From Edaphochlamys debaryana (taxonomy: Eukaryota > Chlorophyta > Chlorophyceae > Chlamydomonadales): DNA of 64,000 nucleotides. Location of the stretch: contig JAEHOE010000026.1 in NCBI GenBank assembly GCA_016858145.1, positions 1,054,001-1,118,000 of the forward strand. Direction: 5' to 3'. The notes beneath the pieces are model-generated. The model saw only the letters and a program-made list of their open reading frames with translations. It made no database searches and was not told the origin of the DNA. Below, piece after piece: positions 46,111 through 58,407 of this stretch. The position numbers and the translations under genes were made by a program. Position 1 is the first letter of the stretch. The number at the start of each line of letters is the position of its first letter.

Positions 46111-46675
46111 CAAGCCCCAGCGCTCTCGGGCTTTCCGGCACCATCTCGGCGCCTCAGGCTGGCCTGCCCTCGGCAGGGTAATGCCTGGCTCAACACGGCT
46201 CCACACCTCGGCCCCCGAAGCCCTCGACCCCACACCTCCCGCACTGCACACCGGGCTGCCACCGAACATTAACCCATCCACCGGCAGGCCGTGCGCTCGG
46301 CCCGACCCCGCGTCCACTTTGCCTCCACCTCTGACAACGTGCAGCTGGATACTCAGCAAACCCCACACCAAGCAAGAGGATGATCCCAGTCTCCAGCGCA
46401 TTCGCACGCAACACGCCCCATTCAGACGAGGCCGGGGACTGCCGGGATCAGTCCCAGCGGCTATAATAAGAAAGCACGCATATTACTGTACGATGACTCG
46501 CAAGCACAGGCCGCCCAGTTTGGTCCGGGATGCTGCAGGGAGTGAATACTGGTAGGATGGTCTAACGCCGAATGCTCTTCCCTGCTATTATGACACGATT
46601 GACACCTCCCTTCCGCTAGGTGCAAGCCCAACCTCACCCCCACAAACTTGACTATGGACCTCCAACCGTGCTTCC

Positions 46676-46694
46676 CATGCCATGCCATGCCATG
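46676..46694. repeat. CATGC pentanucleotide microsatellite
   Basis: Three full CATGC units and a partial fourth lie in tandem in the presumed cyclase 3' UTR. Confidence 0.7.
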
Positions 46695-47271
46695 TAGTAC
46701 TCCGAGGCTCTGCGTGCCCCTCTGCTAGACGGCTCCCAGTCCTCAACTGCTTCTACCTCCACCACCATATGCGTGCGTGTTCAGCCCGCTCTAGTGCTCA
46801 CCCCTATCGCACAGGGCCGCCTCACTCAACATTAGACACGAAACCCAAAGCCCCGTAACGCTGCTGCTGCTGGTACACCTTACCCGGTGCCATTGACCTG
46901 TCCAGCACTGCCGGCGAGTGTTAGATCCCCCCGGGTCCGTCGCCGCCCGTCGGCCTTGGCGCTTCCTCGCCGTGTGACACCGCACCCACGCCCAACCCGC
47001 CTCGAAGGCCCGGTCGCATCCGAGCAGCTCCACCGGCTCCACCAGACCCTCGGCTCCAGCACGCACCTCCAGCCAGCTCTACAGCCGCTAGCGGACCCCA
47101 GCTCCCCTCGGCCGGGGCGCCCCACCCCGCTGCACTGCTTGCCGCCACACGCCGCGCCGCGCCGTCGGCCTCCACCACCTGACTGCGCAAGCCCGCAGAG
47201 GCCTGCACAACCGTACGCGCTGGCACCGAGCACCGCCCGGGAGCATCCTGCCTGCTCGTCTTTGCCTCCGC

Positions 47272-50200
47272 TCACTTCTCCGTGAGCTCCCGGAAGCCCC
47301 GCCACCCGGGCGGCGCTGTGTAGCCGTGCTCCGCCATGAAGCACAGCAGCACGTCGCTGGGGCCGTCCACCAGGGGCTTGCCGGAGCCGTCCACGCGGGC
47401 GTTGCGGCACTCCTCGAGCCGCCGCCGCGCGTCGGCCCAGTCGCCCACCCGGTAGGACTGCGGGGAGCAAGAAGTGGGAGTGGGGTGCGTGGGGAGTGAT
47501 GCTGGAGGTGCGGGGCACGGGGGAGCGGAATGGCAGTCGAGGCCGCGCCAAGCGCAGGGTGTGCGCCAGCGTGCGCTGGGCTTGCTTGGGTGAAGTCCAT
47601 CCTGCAGCCCATACGCTTCCGCTTCCGCTAAAGCACGGCAAGCACCCGACACCTCCAGTCACTGCAGTGCAACACATCCGGCACCCACGTGGAAGCCCTT
47701 GTCGAAATCGTCCTTGAAGTCCTCGTCGATGCCCCATGAGGCCGCCAGCTCGGGGTTGTCGGACCACTCGTCGCTACACGCGTACGAGCGCCACATCAGC
47801 TCCTCCACGGCGCTGTCGTCGCCTGAGGGTACGGCAGGGGCAGGGGGGGAGGAGGTGCATGGCGCTGAGAAAGGGGTGTCTGAGTGTTGGAAAGCTGAGG
47901 CGCAGGTCAGTAGGTTTCAAAGCCGATGGTGGATAAGGGAGGCCTGGAAGGAACCCCCGAAGCGCCCTGAAGCCCGCCCGGGCCTCACCGCCCTGCACTT
48001 CTGCATCGGAGGGCTCCGGTACGGCGTCCATGTTGATGTCGTACGTGTACAGCCCCATGGGCTGCGTGCTGCCCTTGACCGTCACGCAGTCGATCTGCCG
48101 TACCTGGGGGGTGGCACAGCGCCATTCCAACATTGCACACGGGCGTAGCCGTCAGAGAGTTGCGAGTCGCCGCCCGGATGGAGAGGGCGCTGAGCTACGT
48201 CAAACTAGGCAGCAAGGCTCCCAGCCCTTTGGAGGGCACCCGCGCTGCGCTGCGTGACCCGCGTGCTGTGCTGCGCGTCCGCGCACCTTACACCGCACGG
48301 CCGGCGACAGGCACTCCACGAAGTCCTCGCTCAGCAGCAGCAGCACCCCGAACTGCTTGGTGGCGGCCTCCAGGCGGGAGGCCATGTTGACGTTGGGCGA
48401 CAGGTAGGAGGCGTCGATCTTGTACTCGGAGCCTGGGGTCGAGAGGGAGTTTAGGGTCGGGTTAGGTGAGGTGCAACCTTCTGGGTGGTGGACATGGGTT
48501 GGGTGCAGGGTGACTGTTCGGGGTTCGAGGACAGGGCGGGGCGTAGGGGCGTGGTGCGAGAGGCCGCCTCCCTGTACCAGTATTCTGGCGTGGTCAGGGT
48601 CGGGGCCAGGGTCAGGTGTGAGGGGCTCCATGAAGCGGCACAACGGGCCGAGGAGCGCTCACCGATGGCTCCCTCGATGGCCCAGCCCACGTGCAGGCCG
48701 AAGCCCATGGAGATCTTGAATCCGGGCATGCGGCGGTTGAGGTCCTTGCGCAGAGCGTACTTCTTGAGCCGCGCGGACCTGGGGGAGCGAACGATGTGAC
48801 GATGCGAGGTGGAGAGGGCGTCAAGGGTTATTCGGTGTTGCCAAGCTGTTGTGCAGCGGGTGGACTCCAGGCCACCCAAGGCAAACAACTCTCCCACCGC
48901 GCAGCCGGCACGTCCGGAACACACGCTCCCTAGGCAACCGACAGGCCCCGCGCGTGGACCGAAGGGCTCCCGCAGAAGCCCGGTTACTGCCCAGCCCAGC
49001 GCCCCGCTGCCCCGCGCGAGTCGCTCCCCACCGCTTGATGGCCAGGTTGATGATGACGAAGGACGCCAGCGCGTTGTCGGCGATGGCGTGGATGATCTCC
49101 CGCTTGGCGGCCGAAGAGAGGTCGACGTCCTGCTTGAGCGACATGAGCGCCCGGATGACGGCCATCTTGTTGGCCACACCGGGGGTGCCGTCTGGGGGGC
49201 GGGAGGTAGCGGGGAGATTTAAGGAAGGAAGAGGCAGGTTGCGAGAAGGGCTTGCCGGTCAACACTCACGCGTTTCAGGCTACGGTAGCCCTAAGCGCTC
49301 GCTCTCAAGCCGCTCCACAGCCCGGCCTCCCCGCCGGCCTCACCGCTGGTCGTTATCCCGAACCCCTCATCCGCCAGCTGCGCCAGGGACATGGTGTGCG
49401 CGAGGCTGGCGCTGGCCTTGGCCCCGGCCAGGCCCCCGCCGCCACTCAGCGACTCCGCGGGCGCCACGCGCGCGCTGCGAGTGCCCAGGGGCAGCATGCG
49501 GCGCTTCATGGAGAACCCGCCCAGGCCGCCCAGTCCCTGTGTGAGGGCCACGGAGAGGGCGGTGCCGGGGCGCAGGGCCGGGTCGGTCGGGGCGGGGCTG
49601 GCGCCGGTGCCGTCGGGGCCCGGGGGGGCGCCCGGCAGCGGCAGGTTCTTGGCCGCCTCCAGCTGGCGCTCGGGGACCTGGCTGGCGTCGCGCCTGGGGG
49701 TGGGGGGATGAGGTGGGAGGGTTGGTGGTGGAGCGCGTGTTTGAGACGGTATGCGGCGGTAGGTTTTGGAGCGAGCCGTGCTCTGCAGGCCCCTGAGGGG
49801 CCAAGGGTACGGTACCCTTGCTTCCCGGCGCCTGCGGGCACACCCCTTGGGCCCACCTGTCCCGCGTGACGTTGTTGATGTCCCGCATGCGGAAGCCCCG
49901 CGGGAACTTCCACACCAGCAGGAAGGCGTCGCCGATGTTCTTGTTGGGCGAGCCGCCGTGCGTGGAGACGCTCGTGTGCACCACGTGGGCGATCGAGTTG
50001 ACGAACTCCATCACCTCCTCCTGCGGGTTTGAGGGGCAGAGGGGTGTGGGGAACGGGCGTGGAGGATGGGAATCTGGCGGACAGAGGCTGGGGAGGCGGG
50101 GCGAGCAAGCCAGAGCGGCACGCGTCACCTGACGTCTGAAAGCATTAGGGCCGGTAGCCCATGACCCTGGCCCCCGTACACCGCCCGGGCCCCCTTCGTC

Positions 50201-53200
50201 CACACCCGACCGCGCTGCTGCCTCGCACCTGCAATACCTCAGTCGTGTCGGTGAAGCGGCGGATGTCGCAGAAGCCGAATATCGCGACCATCTTGCGACC
50301 GGGCACCATTGGGTTGATATCGCCGTCGTTTCTAATGTTCTCAGCGATCACCTCGGCACCCGCATCGCCGAAACCGATCGCGAGCAGTGCTCCGATCTTG
50401 GCAATGCTGTTCTCCAGCACCTCGGTCTCGTACGCGCCTGCCGTACCCGATCCGCCGCCCGTCTCGTCCTCTGCCGTACCGTCCCACAGGTACGACCACA
50501 TGCGCCCGAGCGTGTTGCGCACGCCCTCCTTGAGCCGCACCCAGGCCACCCAGAGCCGGACCTGTGCGGAGCGGGGTGACAGGTGTTAAGCCCAGATGGA
50601 CATGGACACGGCAGGATATGTGCGAAGGGTAGGTTGGGTAGTGCCCGAGGGCAATGTGTGCGGAGGGTGGGTGTGCGGAGCCGTGATCGCGCAGGGACAG
50701 GATGTGTCCGGTGCCTGGCTCTCCGCCCCCGCACTTGTTGTACGGTATCTCCACCCGGTTGTCCTCCTCCCGACCGCCCTCACCTGCAGAGCCGAGAAGC
50801 CCGTGGGGGGCGTGCCCGCCCCCTGGCTCATGACGGAGCTGCGCGGGTCGCCGTAGCCGCCCCGGTCCGCGCCCCCGCCCCCTGCCCCGACCGACATGTC
50901 GGACAAGCGCTTGCCCGCCTTCTCCGCACCCCCGCCTCCGCCTGCTCCCGGTCCCGGCCCCATGCCACTGTCGCTGCCCTTGGCCCCCTCCACGCCCTCC
51001 TTCTCCCCGGCGCCGCCTTTCTCCCCGGCGACGGGGGCGCCGTTGGCGTACACAGACACCGCCGTGTGGCCCGAGCTGGCGGCGCCGCCGGGCATTGGCG
51101 CGATCACGGCGACGGCGGCGACGCCGTCCACCGAGCCGCCGCCGCCGCCGCCGCCTGCCGAGATCAGGGAGTCCCGCTGCGTCATGGTCTTGCCCCCGCT
51201 GCCGCCACCCTCCGACAAGTCCTTAAGCCTGCAGGGGGCAAACGCAACGGCCGCGGAGCTGTCAGCAGCTGGATGGGCTGCTTTGGGAGCGGACCTGCCC
51301 TCTCCCTCTTGAGCCCCCGCCCATGCAACCACCTTCTTGGGCACCCGCAAGACGCCCTCCCCGTCCCGCAAGACGTACTCCCCGTCCCCGCCCCGGGCCT
51401 TCCCGTGCCCCGCGCTGATAGCGCACACCCACTTGTCCTGCCAGGGCGCCTGCAGCTGCAGCCGCGACTCCGCCAGCGCCAGAGGGTTCTCAGACATCTC
51501 CTGCGGGGGGGAAGGTATGTGCGGGGGAGCCGTCAAGACTTTGGAGACCAGCACGTACCCGATGCAGAACCCGTATCCCTGACCGGCCCAGAAACAAGGA
51601 AACAGGAGTCTGCCCATGTGACGTCTACCCCGAGAGACCAGGAACGGCTTCACCCAAAGCACGCTCTTCATCTGCCCTGTCCGAACCCATTGCCCTGCCC
51701 TTCCCTTGAGGTGCAGGGCACGGGAGCCCACCACCCCACCCGGCGGCCGCACCTGCACGCGCTGTATCATGCGCTCTATGGGCAGCAAGACCAGGTTGCG
51801 GGAGTCGCGGTTGAGGAAGTGCGCGCCGGTGACCAGCAGCACAATGATGAAGAGGGAGCGGGCGATGTTGAGGATGGCCTGGGGAGGTGGGGTGGGTGGT
51901 CGGGTGGGTGGGGGGTTGGTGGCGTGTGGAGGCGGGGATATGGAAAGGGTTGAGCATGGGCAGCAGATGCAGACCTGCAGCCCAGACTGGCCCATGCCAA
52001 CCGCGTCCCAAGCAAGGCAAAGCCAGTTCGCTGACTCACGTTGACCTGTGAGTACCACTTCCAGTCGTACAGCGCGAACGTGTCCCACCGCAGGCAGCCG
52101 TCCGGCCCCGCCACCAGCGAGCCGTTGGCCACCCCCCCGGCAGGCCACATCGGGTCGGCCGGGCACTGCGGAAGTGCGTCGTTCGAGGGCACAGGGGACG
52201 AGGTCGGAGTTTAGGATGGAATGAGAGCCACCAAGCCCTGCCGTAGTGAAAGGACCCGTCATGCAAGATGTCGTGTCGCACAGTGTGGTGTCGTACCTGG
52301 TACGACGCGTACGAATAGAAGTACAGCTCCTCGAAGCGGCGCGTGGCCGTGACCATGGGCAGGTAGGTGACGTTGGCGATGAGCAGGTTGAGCAGCAGCG
52401 AGGTGCGCCGGGTGCCGGTGTTGAACTCCACCTCGCCGGAGAAGGTCTGGGGGGGTGGGTGAGGGTCGGGTGCGGGGGCGGAGGCGGGGTGAGAGGGGGC
52501 GCAAGCAAGCGGACAAAGCTCTTCATCCAGTCTTGCCATTGGGAATGGCCAACCGAGCGCCTCGGTATCAGTTTTGCCTGCCCCAGGCTTGCCCATCCCA
52601 CGGGCAGGTACCCCCCGCATTCCCGCCCCCCCCCCGCCCTGCCGCCCCCGCCCTGCCGCCCCCGCCCCGCACCTCGAGTGCCGCCTCGAAGCTGGGCGTG
52701 CCCGCTCCGTCTGCCACCGCCATCCAGTGCAGCATCTTGAGCCCCGTCTCGCCCGCGGTGCGCGGGCGGCCGAAGGTGCCCAGCCGCGTGTCGAAGGCGG
52801 GCACCAGCAGGATCATGATCAGCACCCCCACGATGATGCGCCGAGTGGTGAGCTCTGGGGGTGTTGGTGGGACAAGGAAGTAAGGAGGAGGTTGAGGTCA
52901 AGGCGACAGGTGACAGGCCGAGCTCTTGTAGGGTATGGCGAGACTTCTAACCCGGGACCAGGCCCTCATGTTGCCCCCCCAGCAAGAGAGGGCCCAGGCA
53001 AACATAGTGGTCGAGGCTGAGCCTTCCCAGGCCCAGGCCCTCATATAGGTGCCCCGGCTGGAGGATGAGCGCGGGGCCCCACCCAGGCCCACCCGGGCCC
53101 GCACCTTCCAGCTTCTGGCCCACGCGCGTCTTGCGCTCCTGCTCCTGCTGCATCTCGAACTCAATGATGGACAGCTGCGGGTAAAAGGGAGAGAGAGGTT

Positions 53201-56200
53201 GATTGAAGAAAGCACGCTGCAAAGGGATCGACAGCTTACGCCTAGCCCTCATCATCCCTTGCTGAGCAGGCCAGCATGCCGAGGACTCGGGGACAGAGCC
53301 CTTGCGCCCGAGGGTCATTGGGGCTGATGCGTGCCCCGCCCCAGCCTGCCCCCCACCTGGTCGCTGTTGTGCGCCACGGAGCTCGCGCCCGCCGCCTCCA
53401 GCGCCGCCTTTATGCGCCGCCGCCGCACGTACGCCGTGTACAGCGAGTAGAGGCGCAGCATGCGCAGCAGGCGGAAGATCTGGGGGCGTGGAATGCATGG
53501 GCAGGCTTGGGGGGTAAGGACGACAGGACTACAGGCAGAGTTCGGGCGGTCCCTTATCCCGGACCCTCATCCAGGGGACCACCCAACCAACTCACCCGAA
53601 CACGGTATCTCGGCTACCTCGCCCAACTCCGCACCCCGGCCCCGCCTCCACACCCCATTCCACACCCCATTCCTCTCTGCTCACCCTCGCCACGCGGCCC
53701 GCCTTGGAGCTGATGTACAGCTGGTCGCCCGCGTTGTCCACGAAGCCGCCCCGGTCGCCCAGGTTGATGTACTCGGAGCCGCCGAAGAACTTGATGCGGA
53801 CGGTGGGGACCTGGGGGCGGGTGGGCGGGTGGGTGGGCGGGTGGGTGGGTGGGCGGGTGGGACTGATTGCGCGGGAGTGGGGGCGGTTGCGGTGGAGGCG
53901 GTGGAGGTTGTGGACGGGGGTGCCGGCGCCCAGCGTGCTGTCCGGCGAGGACCTGGGCTTTGCGGTGCGGCTCAGCCTTCATCCCCGCACCTTCCCCCTA
54001 CATCCCCTTCTCCATTCCACCCCAGGCCGCCACCACGGCACCACCTCCTCCCCTGCCTCCCCACCTCGAACACCAGGCTGCTGGTGGCGATGGCGTCCAG
54101 CCAGAAGTAGAAGCCCAGGAAGTAGCCGGGGCGCAGCAACGAGGACAGGGCTGGGGAGGAAGCAGGGGAGGGAGGAGGACAGAGGGCATTCAACTCTGCA
54201 TCCGCCTGCTCCCGCGTGACGCGCCCCGTCGTACGGCCCCGTCGCCTCGTGTGCGGATTTGCGCCAACCACCAACTGCCAGCTACCACCAGCAGATCTCA
54301 CCCATCTCTATCGCGAAGAGCACGAAGATGACCGTGATCGTGATCTCCAGCGGCAGGTCCGCGGTGGGGGGCAGGCAGGCGCGCTTTAGGTCATCCTCGA
54401 AGATAATGAAGAAGGTCAGGAACACGAGGCACCAGTAGAAGGCCAAGTGGTTCATGACGGACAGAATGCGCCGCTTCCATGGGGCCAGGGGCACGTACGA
54501 GGAGCGGCGCCGCGAGCCCCCCGCGCCGTCCGCGAAGCGGCCCGAGGGGGAGGAGTCGGCGTCAGAGGGGGACATCGGCTCGCCGCCATTCCCCACGGAG
54601 GAGTTGGAGGCGCGGTTGGAGTCGGGGTCTGCGGGGGAGGGGCGTGGGCGAGAGGATGTGGGAGGGAAGGTAAGGGCCGGGGCGTCAGCGCGGGACAGGG
54701 GTTGAAGGTTGGGTCAAGCAACGACGCACGGCAGTCGGGATGCATCGCGTAGCGGCATAGGAAGCAGGAAGGGGAGCGGTGGAGGGGCTCCCGCGCGTGC
54801 GCCGCCGGGGCTCGTGGGGTGGGGTGCGACGGGCACGTTCTGGTGGAGGCTCCGGCCTGGAAGGGCCGGGACTGACGCCAGGCCTCATCCCGCACAGCCC
54901 CCCCTCACCCCCCGGCCGCTTGCCTTTCTTGGTGAAGGAGCCCGAGCCCAGCAGCCCTGACGACCGGGGCGCCCCTCCGCCCATCGCCGCGCTGGCGTCA
55001 CCCGAGTCTGCGTTGCCGCCAAGGGGTAAGCACGCGTCAGCGTCAAGCTTGCGCATCCAAGGGCTGCACGCACATGTCATACGCGTCCCTGCCCTCACGT
55101 ACGACCACAGTTACGTTGTTAGACAGCCCTCAACCGCGGGCCCCCCTGCTCGCGCTCACCCCCCGCCGGCTTGAGCGGGCGGCTGATCATGGACTGCCGC
55201 ATGGTCAGCCGCCGCCGGGCCGCCAGCACGCCGCCTGGGAGGAGGGGAGGAGGAAGGGAGGAAACCGGAGATGGGGCTGATGAGGGGGGGGGCGGCGGGA
55301 GGGGGGCGAAGCATACATGTGCAGTTGCCCTGACAGAATGTGGCGTGGGGGGGCAGTAGACGCTGGGAGGGCCCTTCGCACGCCGTGGCGGTGTGCGGGC
55401 AGGGCTGTGCTCCTGCGGGCTCGCGGCCTCGCGCTCAACACCCGAATACGCCAACCCTGCCAACCCTGGCGCTAACTGTGGGGCCGCAATCGCCGCATGT
55501 CAAGCACGCCCCGAGCAGCGGAGCTCCCGTCTGTCTGCCTTCCCCACACCGCTACCCGTGCTTGGGTAGCGCTGGTGCGCATGCGCTCTCAACGGTTCTA
55601 GTGGGCCCGTTGCTCATTGCCTTGACCCCACACCTCTGGGCCCCCCTACCCACCTGCAGGTCCGGCTGACGGCGGCCGGGTGAGCCCCTCCGACAGTTGG
55701 AAGCGGATCTGACCCGCTCCGGCGGTTGGCGGCACCTGCCCACTCGTGCGGTGGGGGGAGGGGGCGGCAGGCGCCCCAGATATGGTGCGATTGGACGATT
55801 TTGTGACGGGGGGCGCTGAGGGGACCCAGCCAGGTAGGGCGAGGTAGGGTGCGGGTGCAACCGCCGGTAGGGTGCTCGTATTCACCGCCGGGAACTCCGG
55901 GACGGCTGACAGAGCGGGGAAGTCGTGCGTGTCTAACACGCTGGGGGTCTGCGGCGGAGAGGGGGGGGAAGGAAAGGGAGGGATAACTGAATGCGGGTTC
56001 GTGCTCGTGTGGCGCGCCTGAATCCCGCGGCCCGCTCAAGCCACGCTCACCAGCAGCACCTGCGGCCTGGACCCAGGCTCCGAGTCTGGGATGTGACTTT
56101 CGCTGGGTCTCAACGACTTGACCTCCACGAGTGACCCGTCCTGGCCAGGCATCGCGGCTGCCTCGGACAGTCGTGCCGCGGCCGCATCGAGGATGGTTGG

Positions 56201-56479
56201 CTCGCCGCGCGGACTGTCTTTCGCCAACCGCGAAAAGCGAATTGGCGTTGCGATATCGCGCTGTGGAGTTGACATCCGCGTGGCTTCGTGCGGTGAGGAG
56301 GACCTCGCCGGGCCTCGCTGCGAGCTCCGTGGCGATGGGACATTGCCGGTGTCGGTTCGCCGCGGCGACCCCGTACTGGGCGATGGTCCAAACGCAGTAG
56401 GTGGCTGATAGGAGCCATCAATATCATCGGTGACATCTGCGAGCTCAGGAACTCCGGGTTCCTGCTGCAGGCTGGCCAT
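47272..56479 (-). CDS. Membrane class III adenylyl cyclase with a voltage-sensor-like domain
   Basis: The 24-exon product has 1,507 residues. A disordered N-terminus (1-350) precedes four hydrophobic helices like S1-S4 of a voltage sensor: S1 ~359-377, S2 ~394-409 with E407, S3 ~417-437 with an Asp, and S4 with R476, R479, R482, R485 and R488 spaced by three. Next come a short coiled coil, a membrane helix, a ~130-residue outside region, another helix, a HAMP-like PIERMIQRVQEMSENPL, and the cyclase domain. This has metal Asp1039 (FCDIRRFT) and Asp1082 (NKNIGDAF), adenine-type Lys1078, Asn1330 and Arg1334 (NVNMASR). It should make cAMP. Exons (complement): 47272-47457, 47689-47822, 47989-48103, 48287-48432, 48663-48778, 49032-49191, 49344-49693, 49857-50020, 50229-50561, 50784-51221, 51333-51500, 51753-51878, 52040-52165, 52297-52446, 52673-52854, 53105-53174, 53357-53479, 53685-53810, 54065-54150, 54302-54628, 54909-55007, 55160-55234, 55654-55948, 56051-56479. 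Confidence 0.88.
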
Positions 56480-58407
56480 TGTGGCTGGCCAAGTCGCGGG
56501 CAGCGCCCAGGGCGACGAGCACGTTCACTACTTGCTCAATCCCATCGTAGAGTGTAGCTTGTCGAGCCCCCACGCAGGGGGCTGCCACGGAGGTGGGGCC
56601 GCGCTGAATGCAGCCCGTGTCCAGTCGCGACGAACGCGCTAGCACGGCACTCTATATGCCTGGACCTAATTCTTGACTCCACGCAGTGCGGCGACTTTGT
56701 TCCAAGCGTCGCCCGCTGCTGTGAGAAGCGACGGCTTCAACTGCCCGGTTTGGCAGATGGCTGATGGAATCGGCGTGTGGTCCCCCGTATCCATGCAGAA
56801 TACTAGTGTCTACAGAAAGGCAGCCAGGTCGAGGGACCAAGAGGGTGTGGCTGCCGGTCTTCCCATCGCATTGGCCGAGCACCGCTCGCAGACGCCACTC
56901 TCCTACCTTCCTTCCTATCGCAATAACAACACAATCTGGTTTGTCTTGCCTCATTAGAGACAAAGCGCGTGTACTCAGCGCCGCGTACCGCCCCAACCTT
57001 GTCAGGCATGTCTGCGAACAGAGCGTCCACACGCTTCTCGCTCCCCGTTTACTCATACTGATAGAGATATACCTGTGCTTCCATTTGGGGTGTGTGGGTG
57101 GAAGAAGTTCCGTGGCTTTACGTCTCCCACTGCCAACTGCGCGGTCCACGAGTGCTGCGGGTTTGGCCGCCCCTGCGCGTCCTTGCCCGAGTGCTATCGT
57201 GCGCTTAGCCAGCAGATCACCCGCAGCCGCGAGCGTTCTCCGTTTTACCGGTTCGCGCTTTCGTAGTGGGGCCGCGGAGGAGGAGCCGACGCTGAGCTAC
57301 CGGTATTCGGTACAGACTCCTGGCCTTCTTGCGCTGGCCTCGATAGGTGAGCTTTCTGTGGAGCTGCTGTGCCCGCAGTGGGCCCGGCCCGGGCTTGCTA
57401 CGTCGCTAGAAGGCTTTGCTGCTTGTGCGCTACATGGAGGCTATGCCCTCCCCCCGAAAGCTGCACCCCGCACCATCCCAGTAACCCACCTGGCTGTCGC
57501 CGGGCCAGGCCGTTAATGCACGGGGTGAGCCGGCGTCGGCACGTCCGTGGAGCGCCGCCAAGCGCGCCCGCCTCAGCAGGGAGGGGCAGGCACTGGCGCC
57601 AGCGACGCCCCGGGGCCCACGAGCTCCGCAGCTGGCGCTGGCCGCACGGGTCAGGGTGCGGCGGGAGCCCCTTGCCATGCCTACACGGCCCACCGCCTGC
57701 TCGGGACAGGGCCCCAGACAGAATGCCGGCAACACAGACGGGACCGCACGGCCCACCAACCCAACCTACGCCCTCTGGGACCTGCGGCCCGGAACCGCCG
57801 GGGCTGCCTGCGCCCCCGCCCGAGAGCACCTCCACCACAACACCTTGCACGACAGGCTGCTCGCCTGTCCGAATCGGTCCGAACGTCATGGCATGGCCAC
57901 CACTATGCACCCCACCAAACGCCCAACAGGCCATACCTGCGCAGCCCCACGAGGTTCCCTACACTGCCACAGTCACGGCCTCGGTCAAGCAGCACTTATG
58001 CCCAACCTTGACCGCGCAGTCCCTGCGCCGGCGTCCCGCGCGCTGAGCACGCACGAACCCATCCCCATCCTTGCCTCCTCATCAGTACGGACCGCGCCTC
58101 AGGGCCCAGCCCTTAGGCGGCCCCCCTAACGAGCGGCACCCCGCCGGACCTCAACCCTGCCCCATGCCCCCCCTCGAGTGCACCCGTCATGACGCCGCAT
58201 CACGCCTGCGCGCAGCGCGCGCCTGCGCCCTGCACTACGGCCCTCCCGCTCCGAGCGCCGCCCCGCGGGTGCTCCCGCTGCGGCTACGGCTGCACGGCCA
58301 ACCGCCGCTCGCCCCTCGCTGCGTCACGCGCCGCGACTGCTGACGTGGCGCTGCCGCCGCCCGCTCCTCCTCCTCCCCCGCCTCCCGCTGTCTCCTCCCC
58401 CTCCCGC
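56480..58407. other. Intergenic: cyclase upstream region and SF3A3 3' region
   Basis: These 1.9 kb hold the cyclase promoter and 5' UTR on the left and the SF3A3 3' UTR on the right. A minus-strand TATA-like CATATAGAG lies at about 56651-56659. Open frames at 56764-57516 and 57369-58046 look like GC-rich chance frames. No clear minus-strand TGTAA was found below SF3A3. Confidence 0.5.

Noticed and set aside
52040..52854. A potassium-channel pore after the S4-like helix of the cyclase
   Set aside because: The segment between the two later membrane helices is ~130 residues of soluble-like sequence with no TVGYG-type filter, so an outside sensor domain fits better.
50586..52901. A 771-codon minus-strand open frame
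   Set aside because: It runs through several exons and introns of the cyclase gene. Only the exon parts show membrane or cyclase features, and the pieces between are C/T-rich introns that happen to lack stops.
56764..57516. A 250-codon plus-strand open frame between the cyclase and SF3A3 genes
   Set aside because: There is no recognisable domain, its start has no good context, and long chance frames are common at this GC content. It lies in the cyclase upstream region.
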